The translations under genes were made by a program, and so were the position numbers. Positions 36,845 through 45,313 of a DNA stretch of 64,000 bases are shown here, piece after piece (position 1 is the stretch's first letter; every line of letters begins with the position of its first letter). This stretch comes from Pseudarthrobacter sp. NamE5. GTDB taxonomy: Bacteria > Actinomycetota > Actinomycetes > Actinomycetales > Micrococcaceae. The stretch covers positions 186,001 through 250,000 of the forward strand of contig NZ_VAHO01000005.1 in assembly GCF_005796225.1 (NCBI RefSeq), read 5' to 3'. A model generated the notes under the pieces. It was not told the origin of the DNA, made no database searches, and worked only from the letters and a program-made list of their open reading frames with translations.

Positions 36845-37591
36845 TCAGTCCAGGACTGCCGTGGCTATGGCTGCGTAATGTGCAGCAAAGGCGACCACGG
36901 TCAGTGCGTGGAAGAGTTCGTGGAACCCGAAGTGGTGATAGCTGAAGTTAGGCTTCTTCAGGGCGTAAAAGACCGCTCCCGTGATGTACAGGATGCCGCC
37001 CACGCAGATAAGCGTGGCCGCGGGAATGCTGGCCTGGAAGAACTGCGGCAGGTAGAAGAGGGCCGCGCAGCCCAGTGCTATGTAGATCGGCACGTACAGC
37101 CAGCGGGGTGCGTCCGTCCACAACAGCCGGAACAGTACGCCCAGGATCGCCCCTGACCAGATGACCCAGAGCAGCAGCACGGCCTTGGGCCGCTCCAGGA
37201 GCGTCCAGGCCAGGGGCGTGTAGGTTCCGGCGATGACCAGCATGATGTTGGTGTGGTCCACCCGCTTGAGGATGATCTTGATCCGCGGGGACCAGTTTCC
37301 CCTGTGGTACACGGCGCTGACCCCGAACAGCAGGACCCCGGTGGCTGCGTAGATGGCCGAAGTGACTTTCCGGTCCACGGTGGGGGCCATTGCCACCAGG
37401 ATGATTCCTGCCGCGAGTGCCAGCGGTGCGGTCACGGTGTGGATCCAGCCGCGCCATTTTGGCTTGATCATCAAAAGCTCGGCCAGCCGGACAGCAGCCT
37501 CATCCATGGCGTTCGTTGCGGGGCCGGTTCCCGTGCTGCTGTGCTTGTCGGGCTGCGGCGTCCGCGGGGTATCCGGGGTCTCGCTGTTCAT
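36845..37591 (-). CDS. Hemolysin III / PAQR family membrane protein
   Basis: 248 residues, seven hydrophobic helices after a ~45-residue hydrophilic head. Conserved PAQR features include VSAVYHRGNWSP with the His, RVDHTNIMLVIAGTYTPL with Asp-His, and the final HHFGFHELFHALTVVAFAAHY with the metal-site histidines. TATTCT lies 6 bases before ATG 37591, so the transcript is probably leaderless. Bacterial members have been linked to membrane homeostasis; hemolytic activity should not be assumed from the name. Confidence 0.86.
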   Translation of the reverse strand: MNSETPDTPRTPQPDKHSSTGTGPATNAMDEAAVRLAELLMIKPKWRGWIHTVTAPLALAAGIILVAMAPTVDRKVTSAIYAATGVLLFGVSAVYHRGNWSPRIKIILKRVDHTNIMLVIAGTYTPLAWTLLERPKAVLLLWVIWSGAILGVLFRLLWTDAPRWLYVPIYIALGCAALFYLPQFFQASIPAATLICVGGILYITGAVFYALKKPNFSYHHFGFHELFHALTVVAFAAHYAAIATAVLD

Positions 37592-37727
37592 GGTCCCAGA
37601 ATAACTTACGCGCCGGTAAGTTACTGGCTAGTAGGTGTCTGAGCGGAGGTACCCGGTGTGGGCGGGCGGGCAGGGGCCGCCGCGGGCGGTAGCCTAGGAT
37701 GTGCAAAGTACGTACCAAGGAAGTCAG

Positions 37728-38501
37728 GTGAGTGAACGCGTGGAGTTGCCCGGGTTCCTCTATGGCTTTTATGAGCGCAGGCTCCTCAAAGACCTGGCCC
37801 GAGACCGGATTCCCCGGCACATCGGCGTCATGGTGGACGGGAACCGCCGCTGGGCGAGGCAGTTCAATGCCCCTACCAGCCAGGGCCACCAGGCCGGTGC
37901 GGACAAGATCCACGAGTTCCTTGGCTGGTGCCAGGAGCTGGGCGTCAAGGTGGTCACCTTGTACATGCTGTCCACGGACAACATGAACAGGTCGAGCGAG
38001 GAACTGGACCTCCTCATGGGCATCATCGCCAACACCCTCGACCGGCTGGACGAGGATGCCAACATCTCCGTCCACGCCATGGGCGCGCCGGAGCTGCTGC
38101 CCGATTACCTGGCCGAGAGGCTCAATAAGTTGACCGCCAGGACCCCAGTGCACGAGAAGATCCACGTGAACGTGGCCGTGGGTTACGGCGGACGCCGGGA
38201 GATCGTTGATGCAGTGCGTGAACTCCTGCATGATGCCATAGCCAGGGGAGCGGACATCTCCAAGCTGGCTGACGATCTCTGCGTGGACGACATCTCCCGA
38301 TTCCTCTACACCCGGGGCCAGCCGGACCCGGACCTCGTCATCAGAACCTCGGGTGAACAGCGTCTCTCCGGTTTCCTGATGTGGCAGAGCGCCTACAGCG
38401 AGTTCTACTTCTGTGAGGCCCTCTGGCCCGCGTTTCGCAAGGTGGATTTCCTGCGCGCCCTCCGCGACTACGCCGGAAGGCAGCGCCGCTTCGGTTCCTG
38501 A
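37728..38501 (+). CDS. uppS: Isoprenyl transferase (cis-prenyltransferase, UppS / short-chain Z-FPP synthase type)
   Basis: Adds isopentenyl diphosphate in cis configuration to an allylic primer, supplying polyprenyl lipid carriers for envelope synthesis. 257 residues. [14 protein letters not shown] (31-44) includes the catalytic Asp37, YMLSTDN and GYGGRREI follow, and the C-terminal [20 protein letters not shown] holds the diphosphate-binding Arg residues. By position it matches the M. tuberculosis short-chain Z-farnesyl enzyme, so chain length is uncertain. GTG 37728 follows AAGGAA; TAGGAT at 37695-37700 may be its -10 element. Confidence 0.88.
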   Translation: MSERVELPGFLYGFYERRLLKDLARDRIPRHIGVMVDGNRRWARQFNAPTSQGHQAGADKIHEFLGWCQELGVKVVTLYMLSTDNMNRSSEELDLLMGIIANTLDRLDEDANISVHAMGAPELLPDYLAERLNKLTARTPVHEKIHVNVAVGYGGRREIVDAVRELLHDAIARGADISKLADDLCVDDISRFLYTRGQPDPDLVIRTSGEQRLSGFLMWQSAYSEFYFCEALWPAFRKVDFLRALRDYAGRQRRFGS

Positions 38502-38740
38502 CGGTCCCGGTTCATCAGGAGTTCACGTCAACGCAACAGGAATCGCCGCGTAATGGTTGCGGAAATTACCTGGGGTGGATTTACGTTATATCCATCAGCA
38601 GGCAAAACCGCCGGCTGATCGGGGAGGCCAGTACATGGAGCGAATCATCGCACCGGTTGTATGGGAGGCCGGACCCGGCCTCCTGGCCGAGCCGCCTCAC
38701 CAATAACAATTCCGGGCTGGCGCCCGGGGCTGGAGTCGAT

Positions 38741-40159
38741 GTGGCTACTTCTGAACAACTGCCCGAGGTCCTGTCCGACCAGGGAGGGAAAGCTACCTCT
38801 CGCGCCACGCGAGCCACCTTACAGACCGGTGCAGCAGCGGATGCTGCGGCCGGTTTTGCTGTCTCCGGAAGGGAAGCCACGATTAACACCTTCGTCATCG
38901 ACACCTCCGTCCTGCTGTCCGACCCCCGCGCGCTGCTGCGCTTCGCTGAACACGAGGTTATTGTTCCGGTGGTGGTTATCACTGAACTGGAAGCCAAGCG
39001 GCACGATCCTGAGCTGGGCTACTTTGCCCGCAAGGCCCTGCGGCTCCTGGACGACCTCCGCATCAAGCACGGCGGACTCAACCAGCCTATTCCCATCGGG
39101 GACGACGGCGGCTCCCTCATGGTGGAGCTGAACCACATCTCCTCGGAGGTTCTGCCGCTGGGCTTCCGAAGCGGGGACAACGACAGCCGGATCCTGGCCG
39201 TCGCCAAGAACCTTGCCAACGAGGGCCGAAACGTCACCGTCGTGTCCAAGGACCTGCCCATGCGGGTTAAGGCGTCGGCCATGGGGCTTACCGCCGACGA
39301 GTACCGCAACGAACTGGTCAAGGATTCAGGCTGGACCGGCGTCGCCGAGGTGGAAGCCAGCGAGCAGGAGGTCTCCACCCTCTACGGCCACGAACCGGTT
39401 TTCATCCCCGCGGCCGGGGAATTGCCCGTCAACACGGGCCTTGTCCTGCTCTCCAACCGGGGGTCGGCATTGGGCCGGGTTGGGCCGGACAAGCAGGTCC
39501 GCCTGGTGAAGGGCGACCGTGACGTCTTCGGGCTCCACGGCAGGTCTGCCGAGCAGCGGCTTGCCATCGACCTGCTGATGGACCCCGCCGTCGGAATCGT
39601 ATCCATCGGCGGCCGGGCCGGCACCGGCAAGTCCGCGCTGGCGCTGTGTGCCGGACTGGAAGCTGTGCTGGAACGGCGCGAGCACCGCAAAGTGATTGTC
39701 TTCCGTCCCCTCTACGCGGTGGGCGGGCAGGAACTGGGTTACCTGCCCGGTTCCGAGTCAGAGAAGATGAACCCGTGGGCGCAAGCAGTCTTCGACACCC
39801 TGGGCGCCCTGGTCAGCCAGGAAGTGGTGGAGGAGGTCATGGACCGCGGCATGCTGGAGGTCATGCCCCTCACCCACATCCGCGGGCGCTCACTCCACGA
39901 CGCCTTCGTGATCGTTGACGAAGCACAGTCGCTGGAGAAGAATGTCCTGCTCACCGTCATGAGCCGCATCGGCCAGAACTCGAAGATCGTCCTGACCCAC
40001 GACGTCGCCCAGCGCGACAACCTCCGCGTCGGGCGCCACGACGGCATCGCCGCCGTCGTCGAAACCCTGAAAGGACACCCGCTCTTCGGCCACATCACGC
40101 TTACCCGCTCTGAAAGGTCCCCGATCGCCGCACTGGTCACCGAACTGCTCGAGGGCTGA
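38741..40159 (+). CDS. phoH: PhoH family protein with N-terminal PIN domain (PhoH2 type)
   Basis: About 472 residues. A PIN ribonuclease domain occupies ~48-180 ([13 protein letters not shown] with Asp54, [35 protein letters not shown]), and a PhoH RNA helicase/ATPase domain the rest: Walker [13 protein letters not shown] near 290, Walker [12 protein letters not shown], and a [11 protein letters not shown] end segment. Such proteins unwind and cut RNA. GTG 38741 has GGAG five bases upstream; TTG 38657 is an alternative. PIN and PhoH parts are fused here rather than paired genes. Confidence 0.88.
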   Translation: MATSEQLPEVLSDQGGKATSRATRATLQTGAAADAAAGFAVSGREATINTFVIDTSVLLSDPRALLRFAEHEVIVPVVVITELEAKRHDPELGYFARKALRLLDDLRIKHGGLNQPIPIGDDGGSLMVELNHISSEVLPLGFRSGDNDSRILAVAKNLANEGRNVTVVSKDLPMRVKASAMGLTADEYRNELVKDSGWTGVAEVEASEQEVSTLYGHEPVFIPAAGELPVNTGLVLLSNRGSALGRVGPDKQVRLVKGDRDVFGLHGRSAEQRLAIDLLMDPAVGIVSIGGRAGTGKSALALCAGLEAVLERREHRKVIVFRPLYAVGGQELGYLPGSESEKMNPWAQAVFDTLGALVSQEVVEEVMDRGMLEVMPLTHIRGRSLHDAFVIVDEAQSLEKNVLLTVMSRIGQNSKIVLTHDVAQRDNLRVGRHDGIAAVVETLKGHPLFGHITLTRSERSPIAALVTELLEG

Positions 40160-40173
40160 GCGGGGGTGCCCTG

Positions 40174-40211
40174 GAAGGTCCGTGGTCCCGTTCGGCGGGC
40201 CACGGCCCTTC
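40174..40211 (+). terminator. Terminator after phoH
   Basis: GAAGGTCCGTGGTCCCG (40174-40190) pairs with CGGGCCACGGCCCTTC (40196-40211) with a short loop and minor mismatches. It begins 15 bases after the phoH stop. Confidence 0.7.
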
Positions 40212-40300
40212 GCCGTCGCTTAGCGCGGAGGTCCCTTCCCAAGGCTCGCAAGCTCGCCTCGGGTCCCTCGGGACGCCGCTTATACTCCGCCTGGCGCCGC

Positions 40301-40364
40301 TACGGTCGCTGGGCGACCTTCGCATAGCTCTGGTCGGCGATGCGCTCCTACGCGAAGGACCGTA
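40301..40364. other. Structured intergenic element (nested stems), function unknown
   Basis: Outer stem TACGGT (40301-40306) with ACCGTA (40359-40364); inner stem CCTTCGC-A-TAG (40317-40327) with CTA-C-GCGAAGG (40348-40358), one mismatch. Just upstream are GGTCGC-TGG-GCGACC (40304-40318) and GTCCC-TC-GGGAC (40263-40274). The whole convergent gap 40212-40377 is unusually rich in such repeats and has no credible gene. It could be a structured RNA or a dispersed intergenic repeat. Confidence 0.4.
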
Positions 40365-40377
40365 ACCCGCCTTGTGG

Positions 40378-41025
40378 TCAGGTCACCTTCAGGAAGTTCG
40401 CTGCTGCCTCGTGGCCGTCCACTTTCAGCTGCCAATCAGGGCGTTTGAAGATTTCTGGGGTGAGGCGGACGTGCTGAACCGTTTCGGCCTTGCTGCCCCA
40501 GGCCTTACGGGTGGTGCCGTTGAGTTCGTAGCCGAGGGAGCGGGACACTCCGAGGGACGCGCCGTTCCAGTCTGCTGCTTCGGATTCGGCGACTTCTGCA
40601 CCGAGCCAGTCGAATGCGTAAAGGGCAACGGCGGCACGCATCTCCTTGCCGAGGCCACGGCCCTGCACGGACTGCTTGAGCCAGGAGCCGGTGGTGACGG
40701 TCTTAAGAGTGGCGAAGTCCTTGGCACCGATGTCCTGGCAGCCAATGAATTCGTCCTCGTACCAGATGCCCAGCAGGAGGGTCCATGACTCCGGTGTGCA
40801 TTCGGCCCGGCAGCGCCAGTACCAGCGTGCCATGTTTGCCCCGAGTTCGGCTGCCGGAAGCTCTGTCCAGGGCGTGCTGAAAGGGTTGCGGCCGACAGCG
40901 TGGATTCCACTTTCAGCTGCCTTGACTGCTGCCGGGATGTTTTCGTCCTGAATGGGCCGGAGTTCCAGGCGTGGCGTGGCCAGCCGGAGGCCGAAGAGTG
41001 GCCAAACGTCGGTTAGGGAGGTCAT
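40378..41025 (-). CDS. GNAT family N-acetyltransferase (RimJ/RimL-like)
   Basis: 215 residues. TPRLELRPIQDENI at the start is the typical opening of ribosomal-protein acetyltransferase-like GNATs, SVQGRGLGKEMRAAVALYAFDWLGAE gives the acetyl-CoA loop and helix, and NGASLGVSRSLGYELNG the next strand and helix. TAGGCT lies 6 bases before ATG 41025, so the mRNA is probably leaderless. Substrate cannot be read from sequence. Confidence 0.83.
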   Translation of the reverse strand: MTSLTDVWPLFGLRLATPRLELRPIQDENIPAAVKAAESGIHAVGRNPFSTPWTELPAAELGANMARWYWRCRAECTPESWTLLLGIWYEDEFIGCQDIGAKDFATLKTVTTGSWLKQSVQGRGLGKEMRAAVALYAFDWLGAEVAESEAADWNGASLGVSRSLGYELNGTTRKAWGSKAETVQHVRLTPEIFKRPDWQLKVDGHEAAANFLKVT

Positions 41026-41067
41026 CCGCGAAGCCTAGCCGATGAGTCAGGGTTGCGGCTGTCACAA

Positions 41068-41862
41068 TCAGGCCGGGACGTCCCAGCTGATGTGGCGGCG
41101 GACGTCCGTTAGGTTCATCGATTCGGCCAGGAACAGGTCATCCAGCATGTATTCATCCACCGCGATGATCCGCAGCCAGTGGCCGTACTGATCTTTTTCG
41201 GGTTTCAATGCATGGCTGGAGACGCAAACCCCCGTTCCCAAATCCACGCGTATCCGGTTTCGGCCCGGCGGGCACAGCGGAGCTGAAGGGTCCGCAGGAT
41301 GGTACGCGGGGGTGGGAGCCACTTCTGCCTCCAGCGCCGGCCGCCCTTCATGCTCCAACCTGATGACGTCCCGCACCTCTACCGGGTTGCTGCCCGGAAA
41401 CTCCAGGGGCACAGGGGCATTCCCGGCTAGCTCCACGGGATCAAGCGCCGCCGAGAACCGGCCGTTACCGAAGCCCGGCTCCCCGTACGCTGCCTCCGGG
41501 CGCCGCCGGACCAGGCCCGAGTCATCGTACACCGGGGTCACCAAGTGGGGCGGCAGGAGCCACGATTTCCGGGTGGAGCTGACGTAGAAGCCGTCCTTGG
41601 AATCGTTGATTCCGGTGGTGCTGTGCAGGACCAGTCCGTCCGGGCTTTCGAGGCGCAGCGCGCCCGGGCGGCGCAGCCAGGCGCGGACCAAGGGAGCTGC
41701 AGGACTGGGAGCTTCCTCGAAGGGCTCATCCCAGTACTCAAAGCGCAACGACTGCCACTTCCAGGGGGAGGACCGGCACAGGTTCCGGAACATGGTCACG
41801 AGGTCCGTCCGGGCAGCGCCGCTGTCCGGGTCCGCCCAGTGCCGGGAGTCCCACGTCGACAT
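41068..41862 (-). CDS. Conserved-looking protein of unknown function
   Basis: About 264 residues from ATG 41862, chosen because TAAACT lies 6 bases upstream of it; GTG 41868 is the alternative. No signal peptide or membrane helix. Aromatic-rich start (WDSRHWADPDSG, WKWQSLRFEYWDEPFEE), a middle region RRRPEAAYGEPGFGNGRFS, and an end segment YMLDDLFLAESMNLTDVRRHISWDVPA. The DUF6314- or DUF6807-like families are not clearly matched, so I give no family. Codon use looks native. It stands between a GNAT gene and a divergent prepilin peptidase. Confidence 0.65.
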   Translation of the reverse strand: MSTWDSRHWADPDSGAARTDLVTMFRNLCRSSPWKWQSLRFEYWDEPFEEAPSPAAPLVRAWLRRPGALRLESPDGLVLHSTTGINDSKDGFYVSSTRKSWLLPPHLVTPVYDDSGLVRRRPEAAYGEPGFGNGRFSAALDPVELAGNAPVPLEFPGSNPVEVRDVIRLEHEGRPALEAEVAPTPAYHPADPSAPLCPPGRNRIRVDLGTGVCVSSHALKPEKDQYGHWLRIIAVDEYMLDDLFLAESMNLTDVRRHISWDVPA

Positions 41863-41920
41863 ATCCACAGTTTACGCGCGGGCAGTACGGCCGGGCACTG
41901 GAATCCAGTAGCATCCGAGG

Positions 41921-42472
41921 GTGATCCAACGACTGGGCGAACTGTGGCAGCAAACTCCGCTGGCCTTCTGGCTTGTGCTGGCCGCCTGTGCCTATTTCGC
42001 TGTCATGGCCATCAGGCTCACCGTCATCGATGTCCGGCATCACCTCCTGCCGAACCGGATCGTCTTCCCGTCCTACGCCGTGGCCGGTGCCCTGCTGCTT
42101 GCGGCGGCTTTTGCCGCAACTGGCGGTGGCACTGAGCAGGCAATCGCAGGGCCCCTTGGCGGCCTGGTGGCCCTGCCGGTGTTTCGTGTTGTGGCGGGTG
42201 CTGCCATCCTCTGGGTCTTTTACTTCATCCTGCGGATGGCCTATCCGCCGGGCATGGGCTTCGGGGATGTGAAGCTGGCAGGAGTCCTGGGGATGTACCT
42301 CGGCTACCTTGGCTGGGGGCACCTGTTCGCGGGCACTTTCCTGGCTTTCCTTTTGGGGGGACTGTGGTCCCTTGGGCTCCTGGTTGCGCGCAAAGGGACA
42401 CTGAAATCGTCCATCCCCTTTGGCCCGTTCATGCTGGCCGGAGCAGCTGCGGCCATGCTCCTCCCGGCATAA
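41921..42472 (+). CDS. Prepilin peptidase, A24 family, lacking the methylase domain
   Basis: 183-residue polytopic aspartic protease. The two catalytic aspartates are visible in LTVIDVRHHLLPNRIV (near residue 40) and in GMGFGDVKLAGVLG (near 115). Its length matches the short TadV/CpaA-like or actinobacterial form without the N-terminal methyltransferase domain of PilD. TAGCAT lies 6 bases before GTG 41921, indicating a leaderless transcript. No pilin gene is nearby, so the client is elsewhere in the genome. Confidence 0.87.
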   Translation: MIQRLGELWQQTPLAFWLVLAACAYFAVMAIRLTVIDVRHHLLPNRIVFPSYAVAGALLLAAAFAATGGGTEQAIAGPLGGLVALPVFRVVAGAAILWVFYFILRMAYPPGMGFGDVKLAGVLGMYLGYLGWGHLFAGTFLAFLLGGLWSLGLLVARKGTLKSSIPFGPFMLAGAAAAMLLPA

Positions 42473-42710
42473 GTGCCTCCGGGCAGGGGACGCAGGCAGG
42501 CAACACGGGCCGGCGCAGAGTCGGCGCGGGGACTGGTGAGGGAAATTTTTGAGGGAACGGCCGTGGTGGCCGAACCGAGCGTCTGGCCTCCGTGGGCTGG
42601 CAGTCGGCTGGTTCGGTGTGGATGAACTCCCCGAACTGATGGCGGGGTATCTCACCAGCATCCATCGCGCACTGGCTCCAGCCGAAGCCGCCCACTTCGA
42701 ACCCTGACCT
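42473..42710 (+). pseudogene. Possible C-terminal gene relic (+), about 42565-42707
   Basis: On the plus strand the frame ending at TGA 42705-42707 reads ...GWFGVDELPELMAGYLTSIHRALAPAEA... (quoted in part: GVDELPELMAGYL), which looks like natural protein sequence. It has no good start and is followed at once by a 13-bp hairpin terminator. It may be the surviving 3' end of a deleted gene. I cannot assign a family. The preceding ~90 bases hold nothing recognisable. Confidence 0.3.
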
Positions 42711-42743
42711 CACCCCGCCGTTCCGCCCATGAACGGCGGGGTG
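42711..42743 (+). terminator. Hairpin terminator after the relic
   Basis: CACCCCGCCGTTC (42711-42723) and GAACGGCGGGGTG (42731-42743) form a perfect 13-bp stem with a 7-base loop, four bases after the relic stop codon. It implies that a real plus-strand gene once ended here. Confidence 0.6.
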
Positions 42744-42773
42744 GGGACCCCCGTGGGCAGCGCTGCGGCGAGG

Positions 42774-42950
42774 CTCCGCCTCCTCACCGCCCACCGCTTC
42801 GCCGCGCGCAACCATCCCGGCAGTGTCCGAGAGCGGGATCTGCTTGAGCATGACAGCCAGGAGAAGCGCCACCGCGATAAACGGGATGAGGTACCAGAAG
42901 ACCGGTGCCAGCGACTCCGCATAGGGAGGTCGCTGAACAGGGTGGGAGAG
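42774..42950 (-). pseudogene. C-terminal fragment of an EmrB/QacA-type MFS transporter
   Basis: The minus-strand frame through 42923 to 42774 reads YAESLAPVFWYLIPFIAV, then ALLLAVMLKQIPLSDTAG, then MVARGEAVGGEEAE. This matches the last transmembrane helix and cytoplasmic end of DHA2-type drug exporters. No other part of a transporter is present. The frame has no proper start and runs on without a stop because of high GC, so this is a truncated remnant. Confidence 0.6.
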
Positions 42951-43105
42951 CCCGCCTTTGGGTGATGAGGCGCAGCCGGCAATGAACTCCGGAGGATGTC
43001 GGCAGGAATTCCCTCGTCCGCGTGGCCGATGACGGCGTCTTCCTTGGTGGGGAAGTAATTGAAGAAAGTCCGGCGGGATTTCTGCACTAAAGCTTCTTTA
43101 GTGCA
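42951..43105 (-). pseudogene. Fragment of a TetR-family repressor
   Basis: The minus-strand frame reads ALVQKSRRTFFNYFPTKEDA followed by VIGHADEGIPADILRSSL. The first part is the second helix-turn-helix half of TetR regulators. The N-terminal half of the DNA-binding domain and the ligand domain are missing. The fragment starts at the palindrome 43083-43105 and fuses into the MFS fragment in a different frame. A TetR gene next to a DHA2 exporter is a common arrangement, so a tetR-exporter pair probably collapsed here. Confidence 0.6.
43083..43105. repeat. 23-bp palindrome at the edge of the TetR fragment
   Basis: TGCACTAAAG (43083-43092) and CTTTAGTGCA (43096-43105) form a perfect 10-bp inverted repeat around CTT. 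It directly abuts the larger palindrome at 43106-43155. It may be a former TetR operator or a recombination junction. Confidence 0.6.
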
Positions 43106-43155
43106 ACGACGGCGGCCGCCCACCTTCGTCTGGGAAGGTGGGCGGCCGCCGTCGT
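43106..43155 (-). terminator. Terminator-like perfect inverted repeat after fumC
   Basis: A perfect 22-bp stem (43106-43127 with 43134-43155) and 6-base loop; the left arm ends CCGCCCACCTTC and the right begins GAAGGTGGGCGG. It starts 27 bases after the fumC stop on the minus strand. No T tract follows, so termination strength is uncertain. Confidence 0.6.
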
Positions 43156-43181
43156 ACTTCTTGCGGTATTCTCCTGGGGAC

Positions 43182-44603
43182 TTATGCCTTGTGCGGAGGG
43201 CGCGTCATGGACATCACGTCCAGGGCGGTGTCCAGCTGCTCCTCGGTGAGTTCGCCGCGCTCCAGGAAGCCCATGGACACGACCGCTTCACGGATGGTGA
43301 GGCCCTCGGCCACGGCCTTCTTGGCGATCTTCGCGGCGTTCTCGTAGCCGATGTACTTGTTCAGCGGGGTAACGATAGAGGGCGAAGCCTCGGCCAGGAA
43401 GCGCGCACGCTCCACGTTGGCGGTGATGCCGTCGATCATCTTGTCCACCATGACGCGGCTGGTGTTGGCCAGCAGGCGGATGGATTCGAGCAGGTTGGCT
43501 GCCATGACGGGGATGCCCACGTTAAGCTCGAAGGCGCCGTTGGTGCCGGACCAGGCGATTGCGGTGTCGTTGCCGATAACCTGCGCTGCCACCATGATGG
43601 ATGCCTCGCAGATCACCGGGTTGACCTTGCCTGGCATGATCGAGGAGCCGGGCTGGAGGTCCGGAATCGCGATCTCGCCGAGCCCGGTGTTGGGGCCGGA
43701 ACCCATCCAGCGGAGATCGTTGTTGATCTTCATGAATGAAATGGCGATGTTGCGCAGCTGGCTGGACGCCTCGATCAGGCCGTCGCGGTTGGCCTGGGCC
43801 TCGAAGTGGTCGCGGGCCTCGGTCAGGGGGAGCCCGGTGTCGGTTGCCAGCAGTTCGATAACCCGCTCAGGGAAGCCGGCCGGAGTGTTGATGCCGGTGC
43901 CCACTGCCGTGCCGCCGAGCGGAACTTCGGCAACGCGGGGGAGTGAGGCATTGATCCGCTCGATGCCGTAGCGGATCTGTGCGGCGTATCCGCCGAACTC
44001 CTGGCCAAGGGTGACCGGTGTGGCGTCCATCAGGTGGGTGCGGCCGGACTTGACGACGTCCTTGAACTCCACGGCCTTGCGCTCCAGCGACTCGGCAAGG
44101 TAGCCCAGCGCGGGAATGAGGTCGTTGATCAGCGCGGACGTGGCGGCCACGTGCACGGAGGTGGGGAAGACGTCGTTGGAGGACTGCGAGGCGTTGACGT
44201 GGTCGTTCGGGTGGACCACCTTGTCGCTGCCTGCGGCCTTCAATGCGCGGGAGGCCAGCTCGGCGATGACCTCGTTGGTGTTCATGTTCGAGGACGTGCC
44301 GGAGCCGGTCTGGAAAACGTCGATGGGGAAGTCGCCGTCGTACTTGCCGGCAGCTACCTCGTCGGCCGCGTTTGCGATCGCCTTGGCCAGCTCGCCGTCG
44401 AGCACGCCCAGTTCTGCGTTGGCCTGGGCAGCGGCCTTCTTGACCCGGGCAAGCGCCTCGATGTGGGCACGTTCCAGGGTCTTGCCGGAGATTGGAAAGT
44501 TCTCCACTGCCCGCTGCGTCTGTGCGCGGTACAGTGCGTTCACGGGGACGCGGACTTCGCCCATCGTGTCATGTTCAATGCGGAACTCTTCAGTGGAAGT
44601 CAT
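43182..44603 (-). CDS. fumC: Fumarate hydratase, class II
   Basis: Iron-independent fumarase of the TCA cycle, converting fumarate to malate. 473 residues. The superfamily signature [15 protein letters not shown] is near residue 330, with the active-site segments [18 protein letters not shown] ([16 protein letters not shown]), [16 protein letters not shown] and [14 protein letters not shown] in order. TAAGCT lies 6 bases before ATG 44603, giving a leaderless mRNA. It is followed by the decayed region. In M. tuberculosis fum and glpX are also close together. Confidence 0.95.
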   Translation of the reverse strand: MTSTEEFRIEHDTMGEVRVPVNALYRAQTQRAVENFPISGKTLERAHIEALARVKKAAAQANAELGVLDGELAKAIANAADEVAAGKYDGDFPIDVFQTGSGTSSNMNTNEVIAELASRALKAAGSDKVVHPNDHVNASQSSNDVFPTSVHVAATSALINDLIPALGYLAESLERKAVEFKDVVKSGRTHLMDATPVTLGQEFGGYAAQIRYGIERINASLPRVAEVPLGGTAVGTGINTPAGFPERVIELLATDTGLPLTEARDHFEAQANRDGLIEASSQLRNIAISFMKINNDLRWMGSGPNTGLGEIAIPDLQPGSSIMPGKVNPVICEASIMVAAQVIGNDTAIAWSGTNGAFELNVGIPVMAANLLESIRLLANTSRVMVDKMIDGITANVERARFLAEASPSIVTPLNKYIGYENAAKIAKKAVAEGLTIREAVVSMGFLERGELTEEQLDTALDVMSMTRPPHKA

Positions 44604-44660
44604 GGGGCTAGCTTAGGGCGATCCGGCGCCGCATCGAAAACCGTGAACGGCTTGCTACAG

Positions 44661-44687
44661 GCTGCCCGCAGGCCCCCTTCGGGCAGC
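44661..44687 (-). terminator. Hairpin after the carbonic anhydrase gene
   Basis: GCTGCCCG (44661-44668) pairs with CGGGCAGC (44680-44687). It lies just beyond the carbonic anhydrase stop on the minus strand and upstream of the fumC promoter. Confidence 0.5.
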
Positions 44688-44689
44688 TC

Positions 44690-45304
44690 CTACAGCTCGC
44701 CAATTCCGGAAACAAGGTTCGCGCGGCCCTCGGCCAGGCTGTACGAAAGGCCGATCACGGCAGTGCGTCCGGATTCAATTGCGTCCGAAATCACACGCGA
44801 GCTGTCCGCCAGCCGCTGCGACGTCTGCTTGACGTGCTCCACCACCATGCCGTTGACCTCGGTTTCGTCGTTGCGCAGGGCGGTGAGGACGGACGGCGTA
44901 ATGCGCTCCACGAGGTCGCGGATGAACCCGGCAGGCATCTGGCCGGTTTCCACGGCGGACTTTGTGGCGGCCACGGCACCACAGCTGTCGTGCCCCAGGA
45001 TTACGATCAGCGGAACCCCCAGCACGCCAATGCTGTATTCCAGCGAACCCAGCACGGCGTCGTCAATGACCTGGCCGGCGGTGCGCACCACGAAGACATC
45101 ACCGAGCCCCACGTCAAAGATGATTTCCGCGGCGAGCCGCGAATCGGAGCAGCCAAAGATCACGGCGAAGGGATGCTGGTTCTCCACCAGGGAAGACCGG
45201 CGTGACGCATCCTGGTTGGGGTGGGAGGTCTCGCCGTTGACGAAGCGTTCATTGCCTTCGCGCAGACGGCGCCAGGCGAGTGCAGGAGTCAGATAGGTAG
45301 CCAC
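44690..45304 (-). CDS. Beta-class carbonic anhydrase
   Basis: Interconverts CO2 and bicarbonate. 204 residues. The zinc ligands are seen in GCSDSRLAAE (first Cys, with the Asp-Arg dyad) and GHDSCGAVAAT (His and second Cys), the layout of beta-carbonic anhydrases. The start is GTG 45304, with TAAGGT 6 bases upstream, so it is probably leaderless. It supplies bicarbonate for carboxylations near the TCA cycle; fumC follows. Confidence 0.92.
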   Translation of the reverse strand: MATYLTPALAWRRLREGNERFVNGETSHPNQDASRRSSLVENQHPFAVIFGCSDSRLAAEIIFDVGLGDVFVVRTAGQVIDDAVLGSLEYSIGVLGVPLIVILGHDSCGAVAATKSAVETGQMPAGFIRDLVERITPSVLTALRNDETEVNGMVVEHVKQTSQRLADSSRVISDAIESGRTAVIGLSYSLAEGRANLVSGIGEL

Positions 45305-45313
45305 GCGCCTACC

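Noticed and set aside
40137..40325. Minus-strand 62-residue open frame
   Set aside because: It covers the phoH terminator and the structured gap and resembles translated repeat sequence, so it was not called a gene.
44034..45296. Plus-strand open frame of 420 residues
   Set aside because: It is antisense to fumC and the carbonic anhydrase gene, both of which are clearly real.
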